From JAGNHB01 sp964436005 (lineage in GTDB: Bacteria > Acidobacteriota > JAAYUB01), in the NCBI GenBank assembly GCA_964436005.1, contig CAYTBK010000003.1:1-64000 (forward strand): a stretch of 64,000 nucleotides of DNA. The letters are read 5' to 3'. This document shows, one piece after another, positions 25,138-34,730 of this stretch (its first letter is position 1; every line of letters starts with the position of its first letter). The position numbers were made by a program, and so were the translations under genes. The notes under the pieces are model-generated. The model was not told where the DNA came from. It did no database searches and worked only from the letters and a program-made list of their open reading frames with translations.

Positions 25138-26331
25138 ATGCCGATCAAGACGATTCGCTGCATCCGCCCCTTCCATATGATGCAATTCGGCACCATGGGG
25201 CTGGTGTGGACCTGCTGCCCGTCTTGGACGCGGCTGGGGCCCATCGGGGACCTGGACACCGAGACCGACGTGATGAAAATCTGGAACAGCCCCACCGCGG
25301 TCCAGATTCGCCGGGCCGTCCTGGAAAACCGGATGGACTCGGTCTGCCGCATGGACTTCTGTCCCTTCGCCGTAGCGCGCCGGAACATCCCCCTGGACGA
25401 CGAAACATTCGCCGACCCGAACCTCAAGCAGGTCGCCGAGCAGATCCGAGCCGGAAAGTCGGAATTGGATACGCCACCGGCCTTCCTCAACATCTCCGAC
25501 GCCGGCGACTGCAACCTCCGTTGCATCATGTGCCGCGCCCACAGCGGTTTCGTGCGGAAGGACCGAGGCCTGAGCGACCGGATTTTCGGAACCATCCTCC
25601 CCCGGATCATCCCCCGCACGTCCTATCTGATCCTCAACGGCAACGGCGACCCCTTCTGCCGGAAGGAGACCCGGGATTTCCTCGTCAACCCGGAAAACGT
25701 CGCCCGCTACCCGAACCTGAAAATCCAGCTCATCACCAATGCGCTGCTGCTGGACCGGGCGATGTGGGAAAAGGTGGGCCACAACCGCTTCGACGACATC
25801 ACCGTGTCCGTGGATGCCGCCACGAAGGCCACTTACGAGAAAATCCGGCGAGGCGGCCGGTGGGAGACCCTGAAGGAGAACCTCGAACTCGTAGCTCGGT
25901 TGCGCAAGGAGGGCGCCTTCCCCCGCTTCCAGCTCAACTATCTGGTCATGACAAGCAATCATGCGGAAATCCGGGATTTCGCCGAGTACGGGCTGTCTCT
26001 CGGCGCCGACGAGATCGTCTTCCAGCGGGTCTCCGGCCTGCTGGACTGCCGCGAAAACTTCGCCTTCACCCGGAACGTTCCCGTGCTTTCCGCCATCGGC
26101 CGGGTTCTGCAGGACCCGCTGTTTTCCGACCCCCGCGTGAACGCGAGCGAAATCCGGTTCTGCACCCGATATGCCGGCCGGCGCCCCACGCCCTTCGCCC
26201 GCGCCCGCACCTTCCTGCTGGAAACCCTCCCCCGCCACCCAGTGCGCGCCTATTACCGATTCCGCCACTGGCTGGCCCCGGTCTACAAGAAGTGCAACCG
26301 CTGGAAACGGTTGGCATTCAAGAATTCATAA
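25138..26331 (+). CDS. radical SAM protein with N-terminal SPASM-like region
   Basis: 397 residues. The radical SAM cluster motif C125-N-L-R-C129-I-M-C132 lies unusually late. In front of it (about 10-90) is a SPASM-like stretch: T-C-C-P-S-W, then G-D-L-D-T, an I-W-N-S motif, and C-x4-C-P-F. In most SPASM proteins this module follows the core, so the order is reversed here. The TIM-barrel-like core runs to about 300 with G-N-G-D (about 167) and S-V-D-A (about 225) strands. Substrate unknown; SPASM enzymes modify peptides, sugars and nucleotides. It lies next to glycosyltransferase genes. ATG 25138 has only a weak GAGGCG upstream; a start at 25066 is less likely. Confidence 0.8.
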   Translation: MPIKTIRCIRPFHMMQFGTMGLVWTCCPSWTRLGPIGDLDTETDVMKIWNSPTAVQIRRAVLENRMDSVCRMDFCPFAVARRNIPLDDETFADPNLKQVAEQIRAGKSELDTPPAFLNISDAGDCNLRCIMCRAHSGFVRKDRGLSDRIFGTILPRIIPRTSYLILNGNGDPFCRKETRDFLVNPENVARYPNLKIQLITNALLLDRAMWEKVGHNRFDDITVSVDAATKATYEKIRRGGRWETLKENLELVARLRKEGAFPRFQLNYLVMTSNHAEIRDFAEYGLSLGADEIVFQRVSGLLDCRENFAFTRNVPVLSAIGRVLQDPLFSDPRVNASEIRFCTRYAGRRPTPFARARTFLLETLPRHPVRAYYRFRHWLAPVYKKCNRWKRLAFKNS

Positions 26332-26717
26332 TGGCCCGAACATGCCAACCCCAGATGACCCCTGACGGAAGGACGAGCGGGCCAGGAACGCCCTTTGGCA
26401 AAGACGGTTGAAAAAGATACGTCGATTTTGCCATGGAGGCTCCCTGTTGGACGTGGGCACCGGCATCGGGCAGTTTCTGTTTCTGGCCAAACGTTTTTGG
26501 CAGCGATTTTTTGCATTCATCTGCAGGCGGCGGACAAAACGTCCGATTTTTCTGTCTATTCTATTCCTGGCCTCTCGAGGGAAAATATTTACGACACGAT
26601 CCGTATCGTCGGCCGGAAAATTTACCATTGGCAATGTACGGAGGTGTTTCCCTGGTTGGCGATATCACCGCAAGTGCGCGAAAATCCTTAGCACTGCCAC
26701 AGCCCCCTTCGTTGCGA
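26332..26717 (+). pseudogene. remnant of a class I methyltransferase (doubtful)
   Basis: About 386 bases between genes, with no intact ORF of good coding character. Near 26440-26500 one frame reads L-L-D-V-G-T-G-I-G-Q-F-L, the S-adenosylmethionine binding motif I of class I methyltransferases, preceded by R-R-F-C-H-G-G. The frame then loses sense and other frames carry short protein-like pieces to about 26690. This looks like a frameshifted, decayed methyltransferase next to a glycan cluster, but the match rests on one motif. Confidence 0.35.
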
Positions 26718-27980
26718 TCACTTTCCATGTTGCAGCAATGACAGTAACGATGAGGCCGTCTGTTTCCACGTGAACTGGCCCGACCGAATTCGCCCGGCCA
26801 AGGAGAGTCGCTTTCGCAAGGATGGATCGCGCGTCAGTCGGATTAATCCCTGAGCCATTGATTCTTCATCGCAAGGGTTTACGAGAATCGCCGCATCTCC
26901 CGCAACCTCAGGAAGGCTGGAAGTGTCGGATGTCAGGACCGGGCAACCGGCCACCATGGCCTCCAGCACAGGCAAGCCGAATCCTTCGTGCAAAGAGGGA
27001 AAAACGAAGAATTCCGCACCCGCATAAAGCTTGGCCATCAGAGGGTTCGGAACCCAATCCAGGAAGCGGATGCGATTCATGAGGCCCAGTTGCTGGATTT
27101 CACGTTGCAAGGCTTGATGATAGATTTCGTATCCCTTGATTTTTCCCACGATCGCGAGCATCGGCAATTCAATTTCCTTGCCCGCTTTCCCATAAGCTCG
27201 CAATAATTTGATCAGATTCTTATGGGGTGCCAAGGCCCCGACATACAGGATGTAGCGGCCGGGCAACCCGATCTCCGGATACCCGTTTTCGTCGGCCGGG
27301 GTTTTCGCCAAAGGTGCCGGCCAGGTGTTAACTCCCAACGGAATTGTTTTGATCTTAGACGCAGGGCATTTTGTCAGCGCGCATAATGCCTGCCTGGTCG
27401 AATCTGAACTTACAATGATGTTCTGAAAACCGCCCAAATGGTCAAGCCTGGCTCGCATGAGTTGTTTTATCGCTAACGTCCTGACCCGCTTTCGTTGGCA
27501 GCCGTCCCCCTCTCCGCAGAGCCATGGGATCATGTCGTAAACCCATACAATGCTCCTGCATCTTTTGAGTGGGCGGCACGGAAACTGGAAGTCATGAAAG
27601 GTCGTATCGACAAAACAATCGGGAAACGGCGTCAACCTGGCACCAAATCCTGCATGCCCTCCGCTTAGCCATAACCAGAGAGTGGAAACATGGCTCGGAA
27701 AGAACGGCAACCGAATCCGGATTTTCTGGAAATTCTCGGGGTAGTCGATCTCGTCATCGGCCGAGGGCTTATTTTGCACATAAATCAATTGATAGTGGTG
27801 AGTGGAGTCCAAACCGATCAATTCCCGAAAAATCTCCCGCCAGTGCACGCCCACGCCACGGCTCTGGCCGGATGTTTGCAGCCCCCGCATGTCGAATGCA
27901 ATCACCACTGGAATTCTCCCCAAGTTCACCAGGCAGTATTGTTGCGGCCACCCAACCCCATCATCAGTACTTTCTTTCAC
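26718..27980 (-). CDS. GT4-family glycosyltransferase
   Basis: 420 residues, GT-B fold. The C-terminal half has the GT4 signatures G-R-Y-I-L-Y-V-G-A-L-x-x-H-K-N (about 235) and S-L-H-E-G-F-G-L-P-V-L-E (about 330), the E-x7-E pair that binds the donor sugar diphosphate. N-terminal acceptor domain about 20-220. GGGGGGTG precedes the ATG at 27980, which overlaps the end of the upstream GT gene by 17 bases. Last gene of the glycan operon. Base composition is lower in GC than the flanking genes. Sugar specificity cannot be read. Confidence 0.88.
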   Translation of the reverse strand: MKESTDDGVGWPQQYCLVNLGRIPVVIAFDMRGLQTSGQSRGVGVHWREIFRELIGLDSTHHYQLIYVQNKPSADDEIDYPENFQKIRIRLPFFPSHVSTLWLWLSGGHAGFGARLTPFPDCFVDTTFHDFQFPCRPLKRCRSIVWVYDMIPWLCGEGDGCQRKRVRTLAIKQLMRARLDHLGGFQNIIVSSDSTRQALCALTKCPASKIKTIPLGVNTWPAPLAKTPADENGYPEIGLPGRYILYVGALAPHKNLIKLLRAYGKAGKEIELPMLAIVGKIKGYEIYHQALQREIQQLGLMNRIRFLDWVPNPLMAKLYAGAEFFVFPSLHEGFGLPVLEAMVAGCPVLTSDTSSLPEVAGDAAILVNPCDEESMAQGLIRLTRDPSLRKRLSLAGRIRSGQFTWKQTASSLLSLLQHGK

Positions 27981-29175
27981 CCCCCATCCGTTTGATCACA
28001 GATTGCGCTGTCTTTTCTTCCGCGAAGATCTCTTCGAGGCGCCGAATGTGCCGATCCTTCGAAAATTTCTCCAGATACCTTCTCCTCCCGGCCTCACCCA
28101 TTTTCTTGGCAAGTGTAGAGTCTGCTTCCAGTTGACAGATCCTTTCGGAAAGCAGCCTTATGTCTTTTCTGGGGACAAGAAAACCGTTCTCACCATCAGA
28201 AAGCCAATCGGACACTCCCCCCACGTCGAAAGCCACCACTGGTTTGCCACAAGCCATAGCCTCCAGTCCGACGATGCCAAAGGGCTCCCCCCAAATGGAA
28301 GGGACAACCAACGCCAGACACTTCCGGTATAGTTCACGTAAATGCGCATGGGGAACATCTCCTAGAATATCGACCTTGGAGGAAAGTCCCATTTTTTGCG
28401 CCATGACCTGGTACTTCTTCAAGAAAGGACCGTCACCGGCCACCTTTAGCACCAGAGATTCGGGCCAATTACGAACGGCGGAAAGAAGACAATCCAAGCC
28501 CTTTTCGGGCACCATGCGTCCAACAAACAAAACGTAATTTCCCCATTCCGATGTTTCGCATGATTCGTATGTGCAATAATAGGGCAAAACATCAATTCTC
28601 TCTGCGGAGACGCCATTCTGGATCAACCGGCGCTGCATGTAGTGACTGGCCACCAGAAGGCGAAGTCCTTGGTGCAGCTTAATTCCGCGGCGAATTCCCG
28701 CGACCGTACGGAATGTGATCCCAGGGGGCCGCAACAGGCAAAGTCGCAACATTGTATTGACGCGGCAACGGATTCCGGAGGAACCATTGCAGATCCCCCA
28801 TCCGAACGGAAACATGGCCGACCTTCGGGGACAAATCAGGCCATGGTCGTGGATGAAACGGACGGAAGGGCGAATGGATGCCAGGTGCGCGACGGTTTCG
28901 GCATCGGGGATATTGTGCAAATATAAAAGATCCGTGTTGAATTCCAGAATTTTCTCTTCCATTGAGAACAGCCATGAGCGACCACGATTATTCGCCTCAT
29001 CCGCCAAACCGGGAAAGATCCAAACAGGCCTTCCCGGCGAGGAAATATCGGAAGCGTTGGCGGTCAGCACGGCGGTGCGATGCTGGTTTTGTTCCAGCGA
29101 ATCCAGCATGGAGAGGATGTATTGTTCGGTCCCGCCAAGTGGTCGATAATGATTGCTAACGACACAGATGTTCAT
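27964..29175 (-). CDS. GT4-family glycosyltransferase
   Basis: 403 residues. N-terminal G-G-T-E-x-Y glycine loop (about 16) and C-terminal W-G-E-P-F-G-I-V-G-L-E-A-M-A-C-G-K-P-V typical of GT4, with V-G-R-M-V-P-E-K-G (about 222). The ATG at 29175 overlaps the stop of the upstream radical SAM gene (ATGA), so translation is coupled; a longer frame starting at 29199 is not preferred. Two GT4 enzymes in a row suggest sequential sugar addition. Lower GC than average. Confidence 0.88.
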   Translation of the reverse strand: MNICVVSNHYRPLGGTEQYILSMLDSLEQNQHRTAVLTANASDISSPGRPVWIFPGLADEANNRGRSWLFSMEEKILEFNTDLLYLHNIPDAETVAHLASIRPSVRFIHDHGLICPRRSAMFPFGWGICNGSSGIRCRVNTMLRLCLLRPPGITFRTVAGIRRGIKLHQGLRLLVASHYMQRRLIQNGVSAERIDVLPYYCTYESCETSEWGNYVLFVGRMVPEKGLDCLLSAVRNWPESLVLKVAGDGPFLKKYQVMAQKMGLSSKVDILGDVPHAHLRELYRKCLALVVPSIWGEPFGIVGLEAMACGKPVVAFDVGGVSDWLSDGENGFLVPRKDIRLLSERICQLEADSTLAKKMGEAGRRRYLEKFSKDRHIRRLEEIFAEEKTAQSVIKRMGGERKY

Positions 29176-30554
29176 TTGCGCCTCATCTTCTTCCAACAAT
29201 GGATGAACCTGAGTGCCTGTTTCCAGCGGAACCGCAGGAGGTTCACCACGAATCGGTGAATGAAATGCACAAACGACATGTTCATATAAGCAAATTCTTT
29301 GTAGTGCAGCAATTCCGGCATGGTAAGCGACGTTCCGAACACAGGCATCCGGTTGTCCGTTTTAGTGAATGCAAAATAATCGTTCCAGGAAGTCCCCTGA
29401 GCCAATATCTCTTTTTCGTGCTGATTGTAGAGAAAAGAGCCCGGGTCGGGGCGGGTGATGGTGAATTGCCAATAGTCAGGACGGATTTCCCGTGCCAAAC
29501 GGACGGTGTCGAAAATTGTTTCTTCCGTTTCCCCCAGGTTGCCGATCATGAAAAATCCAAAAAAACGAATGCCCGCATTACGGGTCAAACGTGCAGCTTT
29601 CCGGGATTGTTCTACCGTCTGCTTTTTCCGAATGTTGTCAAGGATTTTTTGCGAACCGGACTCGAAGCCATAAGAAATGAGCCAACAACCGGCTCCCTTC
29701 ATCTCCTCAAGCATTTCGGAATCCACCGTGTCGACGCGGCTCAGTGCTTTCCAGGCCAGACGCAAGTTCCGCTTTTTCATTTCCGCCACAATTTCTGACA
29801 CAAAAGATTTATTCAGTGTGAACAGATCGTCGTAAAAGGAAACCTCTTGCATCCCGTATTGTTTGACCAGATGTTCGATTTCCTCCACCACCAAAGCGGC
29901 ACTTCTTCGGCGGTGACCTCGCCCGAAAACAGCTTTTTCAGAACAAAACACACATTCAAAAGGGCATCCTCGCGAAGCGATAAGATGGGTGGTGGGTGTC
30001 CTCCGCAGAGGCCCCCAGCCTCGGTACTTGTGAATAGGCAGAAGGTCCCTTGCCGGCAATGGAAGCGAATCGAGGTCGGAAATCATCTTCGGCGCCGACG
30101 TCCGCCGGATGACACCCCCATCATTAAAACAAATCCCATCTACATCGCTCAAATCCGACTTGCGGATGTAATCCAAAAGAGTGTATTCACCTTCGCCAAT
30201 CACCACTGCGTCCAGATGGCCGTCTCCCTCCTGCATCGTTCGTTCTGGCAAAGAGGACGCGTGCGGCCCACCCACAACAACGCGAGTCGTCGGAGACCAC
30301 TGTTTCACCATTTTGGCGATGGAATAGACATTTTCTATTTGCAGCGTCAACCCTCCCAACCCAACAACATCCGGCTTGAATCCATCGATCAAGTCAGGCA
30401 ATTCGGCAAGACGGTTTCTTTCCAGGTCCAGGTCCAGGAGTTTGACTTCTATACCGGCATCTCTCAAGACGGCAGCAAGATATGCCAACCCAAGGGGCGG
30501 AATGTCCGGAATGGAATCGATCCCGACCGGTGGATTCAAGAGGAGGGTTTTCAT
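29172..30554 (-). CDS. B12-binding-type radical SAM protein
   Basis: 460 residues. N-terminal Rossmann-like cobalamin-binding-type domain (about 1-140) beginning M-K-T-L-L-L-N-P-P, without a clear D-x-H-x-x-G motif; then radical SAM core with C-P-F-E-C-V-F-C (about 200). The class includes methyltransferases and enzymes altering lipids or sugars. GAGGTG precedes the ATG; the start overlaps the flippase stop (ATGA) and its own stop overlaps the next GT. A B12 radical SAM enzyme inside a glycan operon suggests modification of a sugar or lipid carrier; the substrate is unknown. Confidence 0.85.
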   Translation of the reverse strand: MKTLLLNPPVGIDSIPDIPPLGLAYLAAVLRDAGIEVKLLDLDLERNRLAELPDLIDGFKPDVVGLGGLTLQIENVYSIAKMVKQWSPTTRVVVGGPHASSLPERTMQEGDGHLDAVVIGEGEYTLLDYIRKSDLSDVDGICFNDGGVIRRTSAPKMISDLDSLPLPARDLLPIHKYRGWGPLRRTPTTHLIASRGCPFECVFCSEKAVFGRGHRRRSAALVVEEIEHLVKQYGMQEVSFYDDLFTLNKSFVSEIVAEMKKRNLRLAWKALSRVDTVDSEMLEEMKGAGCWLISYGFESGSQKILDNIRKKQTVEQSRKAARLTRNAGIRFFGFFMIGNLGETEETIFDTVRLAREIRPDYWQFTITRPDPGSFLYNQHEKEILAQGTSWNDYFAFTKTDNRMPVFGTSLTMPELLHYKEFAYMNMSFVHFIHRFVVNLLRFRWKQALRFIHCWKKMRRK

Positions 30555-31993
30555 ACATCACCTCGGAAGGATTGCAAAAATAAATCTTTGTCCGTTTTGT
30601 CGAACCACTTCCAGGAAAGCAGGAACAATAAGTAAAAAGTCACGTTAACCGAAAGAAGCAGAAGGACGTGCAAAAAAGATAGCAGCCCGCAGAGTAGGGC
30701 CATCATGGGGATGGAGGCGAACAGGGCCATCGACCGAAACGTCGCCGTTTCTTTTGCTATGCCCTGCAGGACCCGGCAATTGAATGCAAGCGCCAGACTA
30801 CATCCCGCCGCTTCTGTGAGGAGAGTGGTCCAACTCGCGCCCAAGAAACCCCAACGAGGAATCACCGCCAGGTTGAGAACGATGTTAAACACTGCGCAGA
30901 AAGTCGAATAAAACATGTTCACCCGCTGCTGGCCCATGGCGTTAATGGACGTGGACACGAGGTAGCTGACGAAGACCACGCCCGCAGAGACGGAAAGAAC
31001 CCGCAACGCCCCCTGCGCGGGCTCGAACGAAGCGCCATACAGCATTCGGACTATCCCGGGCGCCAACAGGGCCCCCAACGTAGCGACTGGAACTGCCATC
31101 GTGACAAGATATTTGAAGGCCCGTGTGACGATAAAGGCCATTCTCCCCTTTGACAGGTGGTAAGCTTCGGACATGACGGGGTACAAGGATCGTGAAAACG
31201 CTTCCGGAATAAACATCAGCGCACTCATGACCGAATACGCGCAATTGTAATAGGCCACTTCGGCATTGCCACGGAAAACTCCGATCAAGACCGCGTCAAT
31301 CCGGAAATAGATGACGCCGCTCAGGCTCGCCACCGCCACCGGCCACGCCTCGCGCATCAACCACCAACAGGTGGAACGATCTGGCTTCATGTTCAACAGT
31401 GACCGCCCCCAGGCGAAGCCAAGCAGGAAAATGCTTCCTGCGGCTTCCGCGCCCACCGTGGCCCAGGCCATTCCCTCCACCGTACCGCCTTCCCGGGCAA
31501 GCCAACAGATCGCGCAAAACCCCAGGCCCCGAGCAAGCAAATCCGCCAGTACCGGGTAATGGGACTTCAGCAACGCCTCGAAAGCTGCCCTCAGCAACTG
31601 CAACGGGGACAGCAGCAATGGGATAGACAGTATAACCGCAATATTCCATGTATCAACATCGGCAGCCAGAACAATCCAAGAGATGCCAACCGACAGCCCA
31701 AAACAAGCCAGACCGATGCCGCTCCTGATGAAGAACCCGGAACCCAACAGTCTGGAGCGGCTGGATGGCTGTTGGGAAATCTCTCGGATCAGGACCGTGT
31801 CCAACCCAAATAGACATATCAAGCTGAATATGGAGACGATAGCCTGCGCGTAGGTATATGCGCCAAAGGCGACCACACCCAGGCTGCGAGCGAGTACCAC
31901 CAGTGAGGCCAGGGACAGCAGACCACACAGGACTTTCCCCGCCAGAAGCGCAATCGTGTTGGCCGCAATGCGTCGTACAATCATTTCATTCAA
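30551..31993 (-). CDS. Wzx-like polysaccharide flippase
   Basis: 480 residues with 12-14 hydrophobic segments. The N-terminus (A-R-S-L-G-V-x-x-F-G-A-Y-T-Y-A) and the I-R-E-I-S loop near residue 65 match the polysaccharide biosynthesis/MATE-like (Wzx/RfbX) exporter family that moves lipid-linked glycan units across the inner membrane. Starts the low-GC core: flippase, radical SAM, GT4, GT4, all with overlapping starts and stops. No Wzy polymerase or Wzz is visible, so the glycan may be small or the rest lies elsewhere. Confidence 0.87.
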   Translation of the reverse strand: MNEMIVRRIAANTIALLAGKVLCGLLSLASLVVLARSLGVVAFGAYTYAQAIVSIFSLICLFGLDTVLIREISQQPSSRSRLLGSGFFIRSGIGLACFGLSVGISWIVLAADVDTWNIAVILSIPLLLSPLQLLRAAFEALLKSHYPVLADLLARGLGFCAICWLAREGGTVEGMAWATVGAEAAGSIFLLGFAWGRSLLNMKPDRSTCWWLMREAWPVAVASLSGVIYFRIDAVLIGVFRGNAEVAYYNCAYSVMSALMFIPEAFSRSLYPVMSEAYHLSKGRMAFIVTRAFKYLVTMAVPVATLGALLAPGIVRMLYGASFEPAQGALRVLSVSAGVVFVSYLVSTSINAMGQQRVNMFYSTFCAVFNIVLNLAVIPRWGFLGASWTTLLTEAAGCSLALAFNCRVLQGIAKETATFRSMALFASIPMMALLCGLLSFLHVLLLLSVNVTFYLLFLLSWKWFDKTDKDLFLQSFRGDV

Positions 31994-32042
31994 GCCCTGG
32001 CCAAGACGGTCTTATCCGTTTGAGGAGCGTTGCGCGTCGCGG

Positions 32043-33074
32043 TCATGTAAGCAGTACCGCCAGTGTTTTTTCCACGGCAAGGCTCCAAGTAACCGTTTCC
32101 GCCCTTTTCTGGCCCCTCTCCGATAGCTCTTTTCGCCCTGCAGTGTCGCCACAGAAGCGGACCAAGGAAGCCGCAATCTGCTCCTGGTTTTGTGGGTCGA
32201 TCATAATCCCATCACTTCCCACGACTTCCGGAAGAGCCGTCGTATTCGAGACCAGAACAGGCGTGCCGCAGGCCATGGCTTCCAAAGGGGGAAGTCCGAA
32301 TCCTTCGTAAAGGGAGACGTAGACAAAGGCCAGCGCGCCGGCGTACAGCGCGGGCAGCTCAGCCTCCGGAACGCGCCCGGTGAAGTGGACACGGGGCGGG
32401 ATTTCGGGGAAGTCGACCCGGCGAAAAATCTGCTTCTCCCCCGCCTCGCCGGCCAGGACCAGCCATAGATTTTCGGGCAGTTCCTTCTGGGCCTCGCCCC
32501 AGGCCCGCAGGAGGCGGGGCAGGTTCTTGCGTGGCTCCAGAGCGGACAGGCTCAGGATGTACGCCTCGGAGGGCAGGCCCAACGCCCGGCGCATCCTGGC
32601 GATCTCCTCGGGCGGTTGCGGCTGGAAGCGATTATCCACGCCGAGGTGCACCACCACCGCCTTTTCCGGCGGGATGCGGGCGATTTCGATCAATCGCCTT
32701 CGGGTGAATTCCGAATCGCAGATCACCTTCCGAACCCGCCGGGCCAGACGGGGAATGGTGAGCCGCGAGTGCATCACCGTCCAGAAGGTGAAGCCCTCCG
32801 GGCAGTCGAAGTGCAGCATGTCGTGAATGGTGACCACCTGGTTGGCAACGGACAACGGGCCGGCCTGGCTCGGACTCCACAACAACCGCCCGTGCAGTTG
32901 GCGGGGGAGCTGGAATTGCTCCCAGAAGTAACCTCGGAGCATGCCGAGTTTCCGCTTCGGGCAAATCGTGTCCACTTGGTCGCTCATCCGGGCCAGCATT
33001 TCCGTCATATAACGCTGAACACCCAGAAAAGGCTGCAGCAAGGCCCGGGTGTTCATGGCGATGCGGTGGCTCAC
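32043..33074 (-). CDS. GT4-family glycosyltransferase
   Basis: 343 residues using a GTG start. The N-terminus then reads S-H-R-I-A-M-N-T-R-A-L-L-x-P-F-L-G-V-Q-R-Y, a typical GT4 beginning. The C-terminal half has S-x-L-E-P-R-K-N (about 175) and S-L-Y-E-G-F-G-L-P-P-L-E (about 270). GGGGGG lies just before GTG 33074; the longer frame starting at 33170 adds a non-homologous leader. Separated by 49 bases from the flippase downstream, on the same strand. GC content is closer to the genome than the core cluster. Confidence 0.85.
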   Translation of the reverse strand: MSHRIAMNTRALLQPFLGVQRYMTEMLARMSDQVDTICPKRKLGMLRGYFWEQFQLPRQLHGRLLWSPSQAGPLSVANQVVTIHDMLHFDCPEGFTFWTVMHSRLTIPRLARRVRKVICDSEFTRRRLIEIARIPPEKAVVVHLGVDNRFQPQPPEEIARMRRALGLPSEAYILSLSALEPRKNLPRLLRAWGEAQKELPENLWLVLAGEAGEKQIFRRVDFPEIPPRVHFTGRVPEAELPALYAGALAFVYVSLYEGFGLPPLEAMACGTPVLVSNTTALPEVVGSDGIMIDPQNQEQIAASLVRFCGDTAGRKELSERGQKRAETVTWSLAVEKTLAVLLT

Positions 33075-33257
33075 CGTCCCCCCCGAAAGCGGTCGCTTCC
33101 GCTCCGGCCGCCCATTTTCCGCTGTCCGGCGGCGCCTTGTGACGCCGGAAGGTTCTCCGCCCATGTCCATTTCGGAAGCCGGCTCGAAAAAGGCCCCCCG
33201 AATATCCCCCCCGCCCCTGCCGCGGGAACGGCCGGACGGCCCTTGCGCCGGGGCATG

Positions 33258-34709
33258 TCACATCCACCCGGCGCGGCGGCGCCGGAGGAAGGCGCGGCCG
33301 AGCTTGAGGGTCTGGTGGAGGTGGTCGCAGGAGCGGAAGGCCCGGAGGAACATCATTCCCGCGTAGCGCGCCCGCAGGTAGTAGCGCCGGTACGCCTCCT
33401 TCTCCCAGTACTCCAGCCGCTCGCGGGGAAGATGCGGGTAGCTCACCACGGCCTGGGAGAAACCGGAGAACTTGCTCCAGTCCTCGGTCTGCAGGTAGCC
33501 GGCCTCCCGGACGAAACGCATGAACTCCGTGCCTGGCAGCGGCGTCGGGATGCCGAACTGGGTGAAGTGGGCGTTGATGCGGCAGGCGAAGTCGACGGTG
33601 CGCTCGATGGTTTCCTCGGTGTCCCACGGGAAGCCCAGCATGAAGCAGTTGAGCACGTCGATGCCGGCGGCCTTGGTCTCCCGGGTGGCCCGGGCGATGT
33701 CCTCCACCGTGAAGTCCTTCTTCATCTTGTCCAGCACTGCCTGCACGCCGCTCTCGCAGCCGTAGAGGATGCGCTTGCAGCCGACCTTCCGCATGAGCCG
33801 GAGCAGGTCGCGGTCCACTTTGTCGGGACGGCACTGGGGCGACCAGAACACCCGGATCCCTTCCCGGCGGAAGCCTTCGCAGATGGCCACCACGCGGTCC
33901 CGATCGAACTCGAAGATGTCGTCGTCGAACTCGATCTCCCGGACGCCGAGGTCCCGCACCAGGTGCTTCACCTCGGCCAGGACCCGGGCCGGGCTCATGG
34001 GCCGCCACCGGTGGCTGTAGATGGTCTGCGGCCACCAGCAGTAGACGCAGCGGTAGGGGCAGCCCCGCGAGGTGACCATGGTGGCCACGGGTAGCTTGGT
34101 GTTCACGCTCTCCGTGTAGTCGTTTAGGTCGATGAGGTCGTAGGCCGGCAGGGGGAGCGCATCTACGTCCTCCACGTGCTGCACGGGCCCGGTGCGGACG
34201 ACCTCTTCCCCTTCCCGGAAGGAGACGCCCGGGATCGACCGCCAGTCCCCGCCGGCCGCCAGGCAGTCGGCCAGGTCGCGGACCGCGAAGTCGTACTCCC
34301 CGCGCACGACGAGATCCGTCACCGGCCAGGCCTGCAGGAACTCCCCGTCCAGGGGCGTCACGAAGGGACCGCAGCCCAGGCAGAAGGAGCGGATCCTCTC
34401 CCGGACGCGGCGCAGGATGGCAGCCCCGACCTCGATGTTGATCTGGTCCACGTACCAGACCACCAGGCCGGGGTCCAGGTCGACCAACCGCTCCACGGCG
34501 GCGTCGGCGTCCAGGCCGGCCACCTGGCAGTCGAGGTAGGTCGCCGCGTGGCCGGCCTGCCGCAGGACGGCGCCCGCCGAAAGGTGGAAATAGTTGAAGG
34601 TGCGCTCCCCGGTGACGCTGTAGCTGGGCCAGCGGCGCCCGGCCTTGGTCAGGCCGCAGCCCGGCTTCCAGTCCATCGAAGGCGGCGGGTCGAAGAAGAC
34701 GACGTGCAT
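33258..34709 (-). CDS. B12-binding-type radical SAM protein
   Basis: 483 residues, second of this class in the window. N-terminal M-H-V-V-F-F-D-P-P-P onset of the cobalamin-binding-like domain; radical SAM motif C-P-Y-R-C-V-Y-C-W-W (about 218). The core includes F-D-D-D-I-F-E-F-D and G-C-E-S-G. A basic C-terminal tail ends R-R-R-R-A-G-W. GGGAGG is 8 bases before the ATG. Twenty-one bases separate it from the upstream U32 gene. Its family resembles the 29172 protein in architecture but the sequences are clearly different, so this is not a local duplication. Substrate unknown. Confidence 0.85.
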   Translation of the reverse strand: MHVVFFDPPPSMDWKPGCGLTKAGRRWPSYSVTGERTFNYFHLSAGAVLRQAGHAATYLDCQVAGLDADAAVERLVDLDPGLVVWYVDQINIEVGAAILRRVRERIRSFCLGCGPFVTPLDGEFLQAWPVTDLVVRGEYDFAVRDLADCLAAGGDWRSIPGVSFREGEEVVRTGPVQHVEDVDALPLPAYDLIDLNDYTESVNTKLPVATMVTSRGCPYRCVYCWWPQTIYSHRWRPMSPARVLAEVKHLVRDLGVREIEFDDDIFEFDRDRVVAICEGFRREGIRVFWSPQCRPDKVDRDLLRLMRKVGCKRILYGCESGVQAVLDKMKKDFTVEDIARATRETKAAGIDVLNCFMLGFPWDTEETIERTVDFACRINAHFTQFGIPTPLPGTEFMRFVREAGYLQTEDWSKFSGFSQAVVSYPHLPRERLEYWEKEAYRRYYLRARYAGMMFLRAFRSCDHLHQTLKLGRAFLRRRRAGWM

Positions 34710-34730
34710 GGAGGTGCCTCCCGGCCGCGA

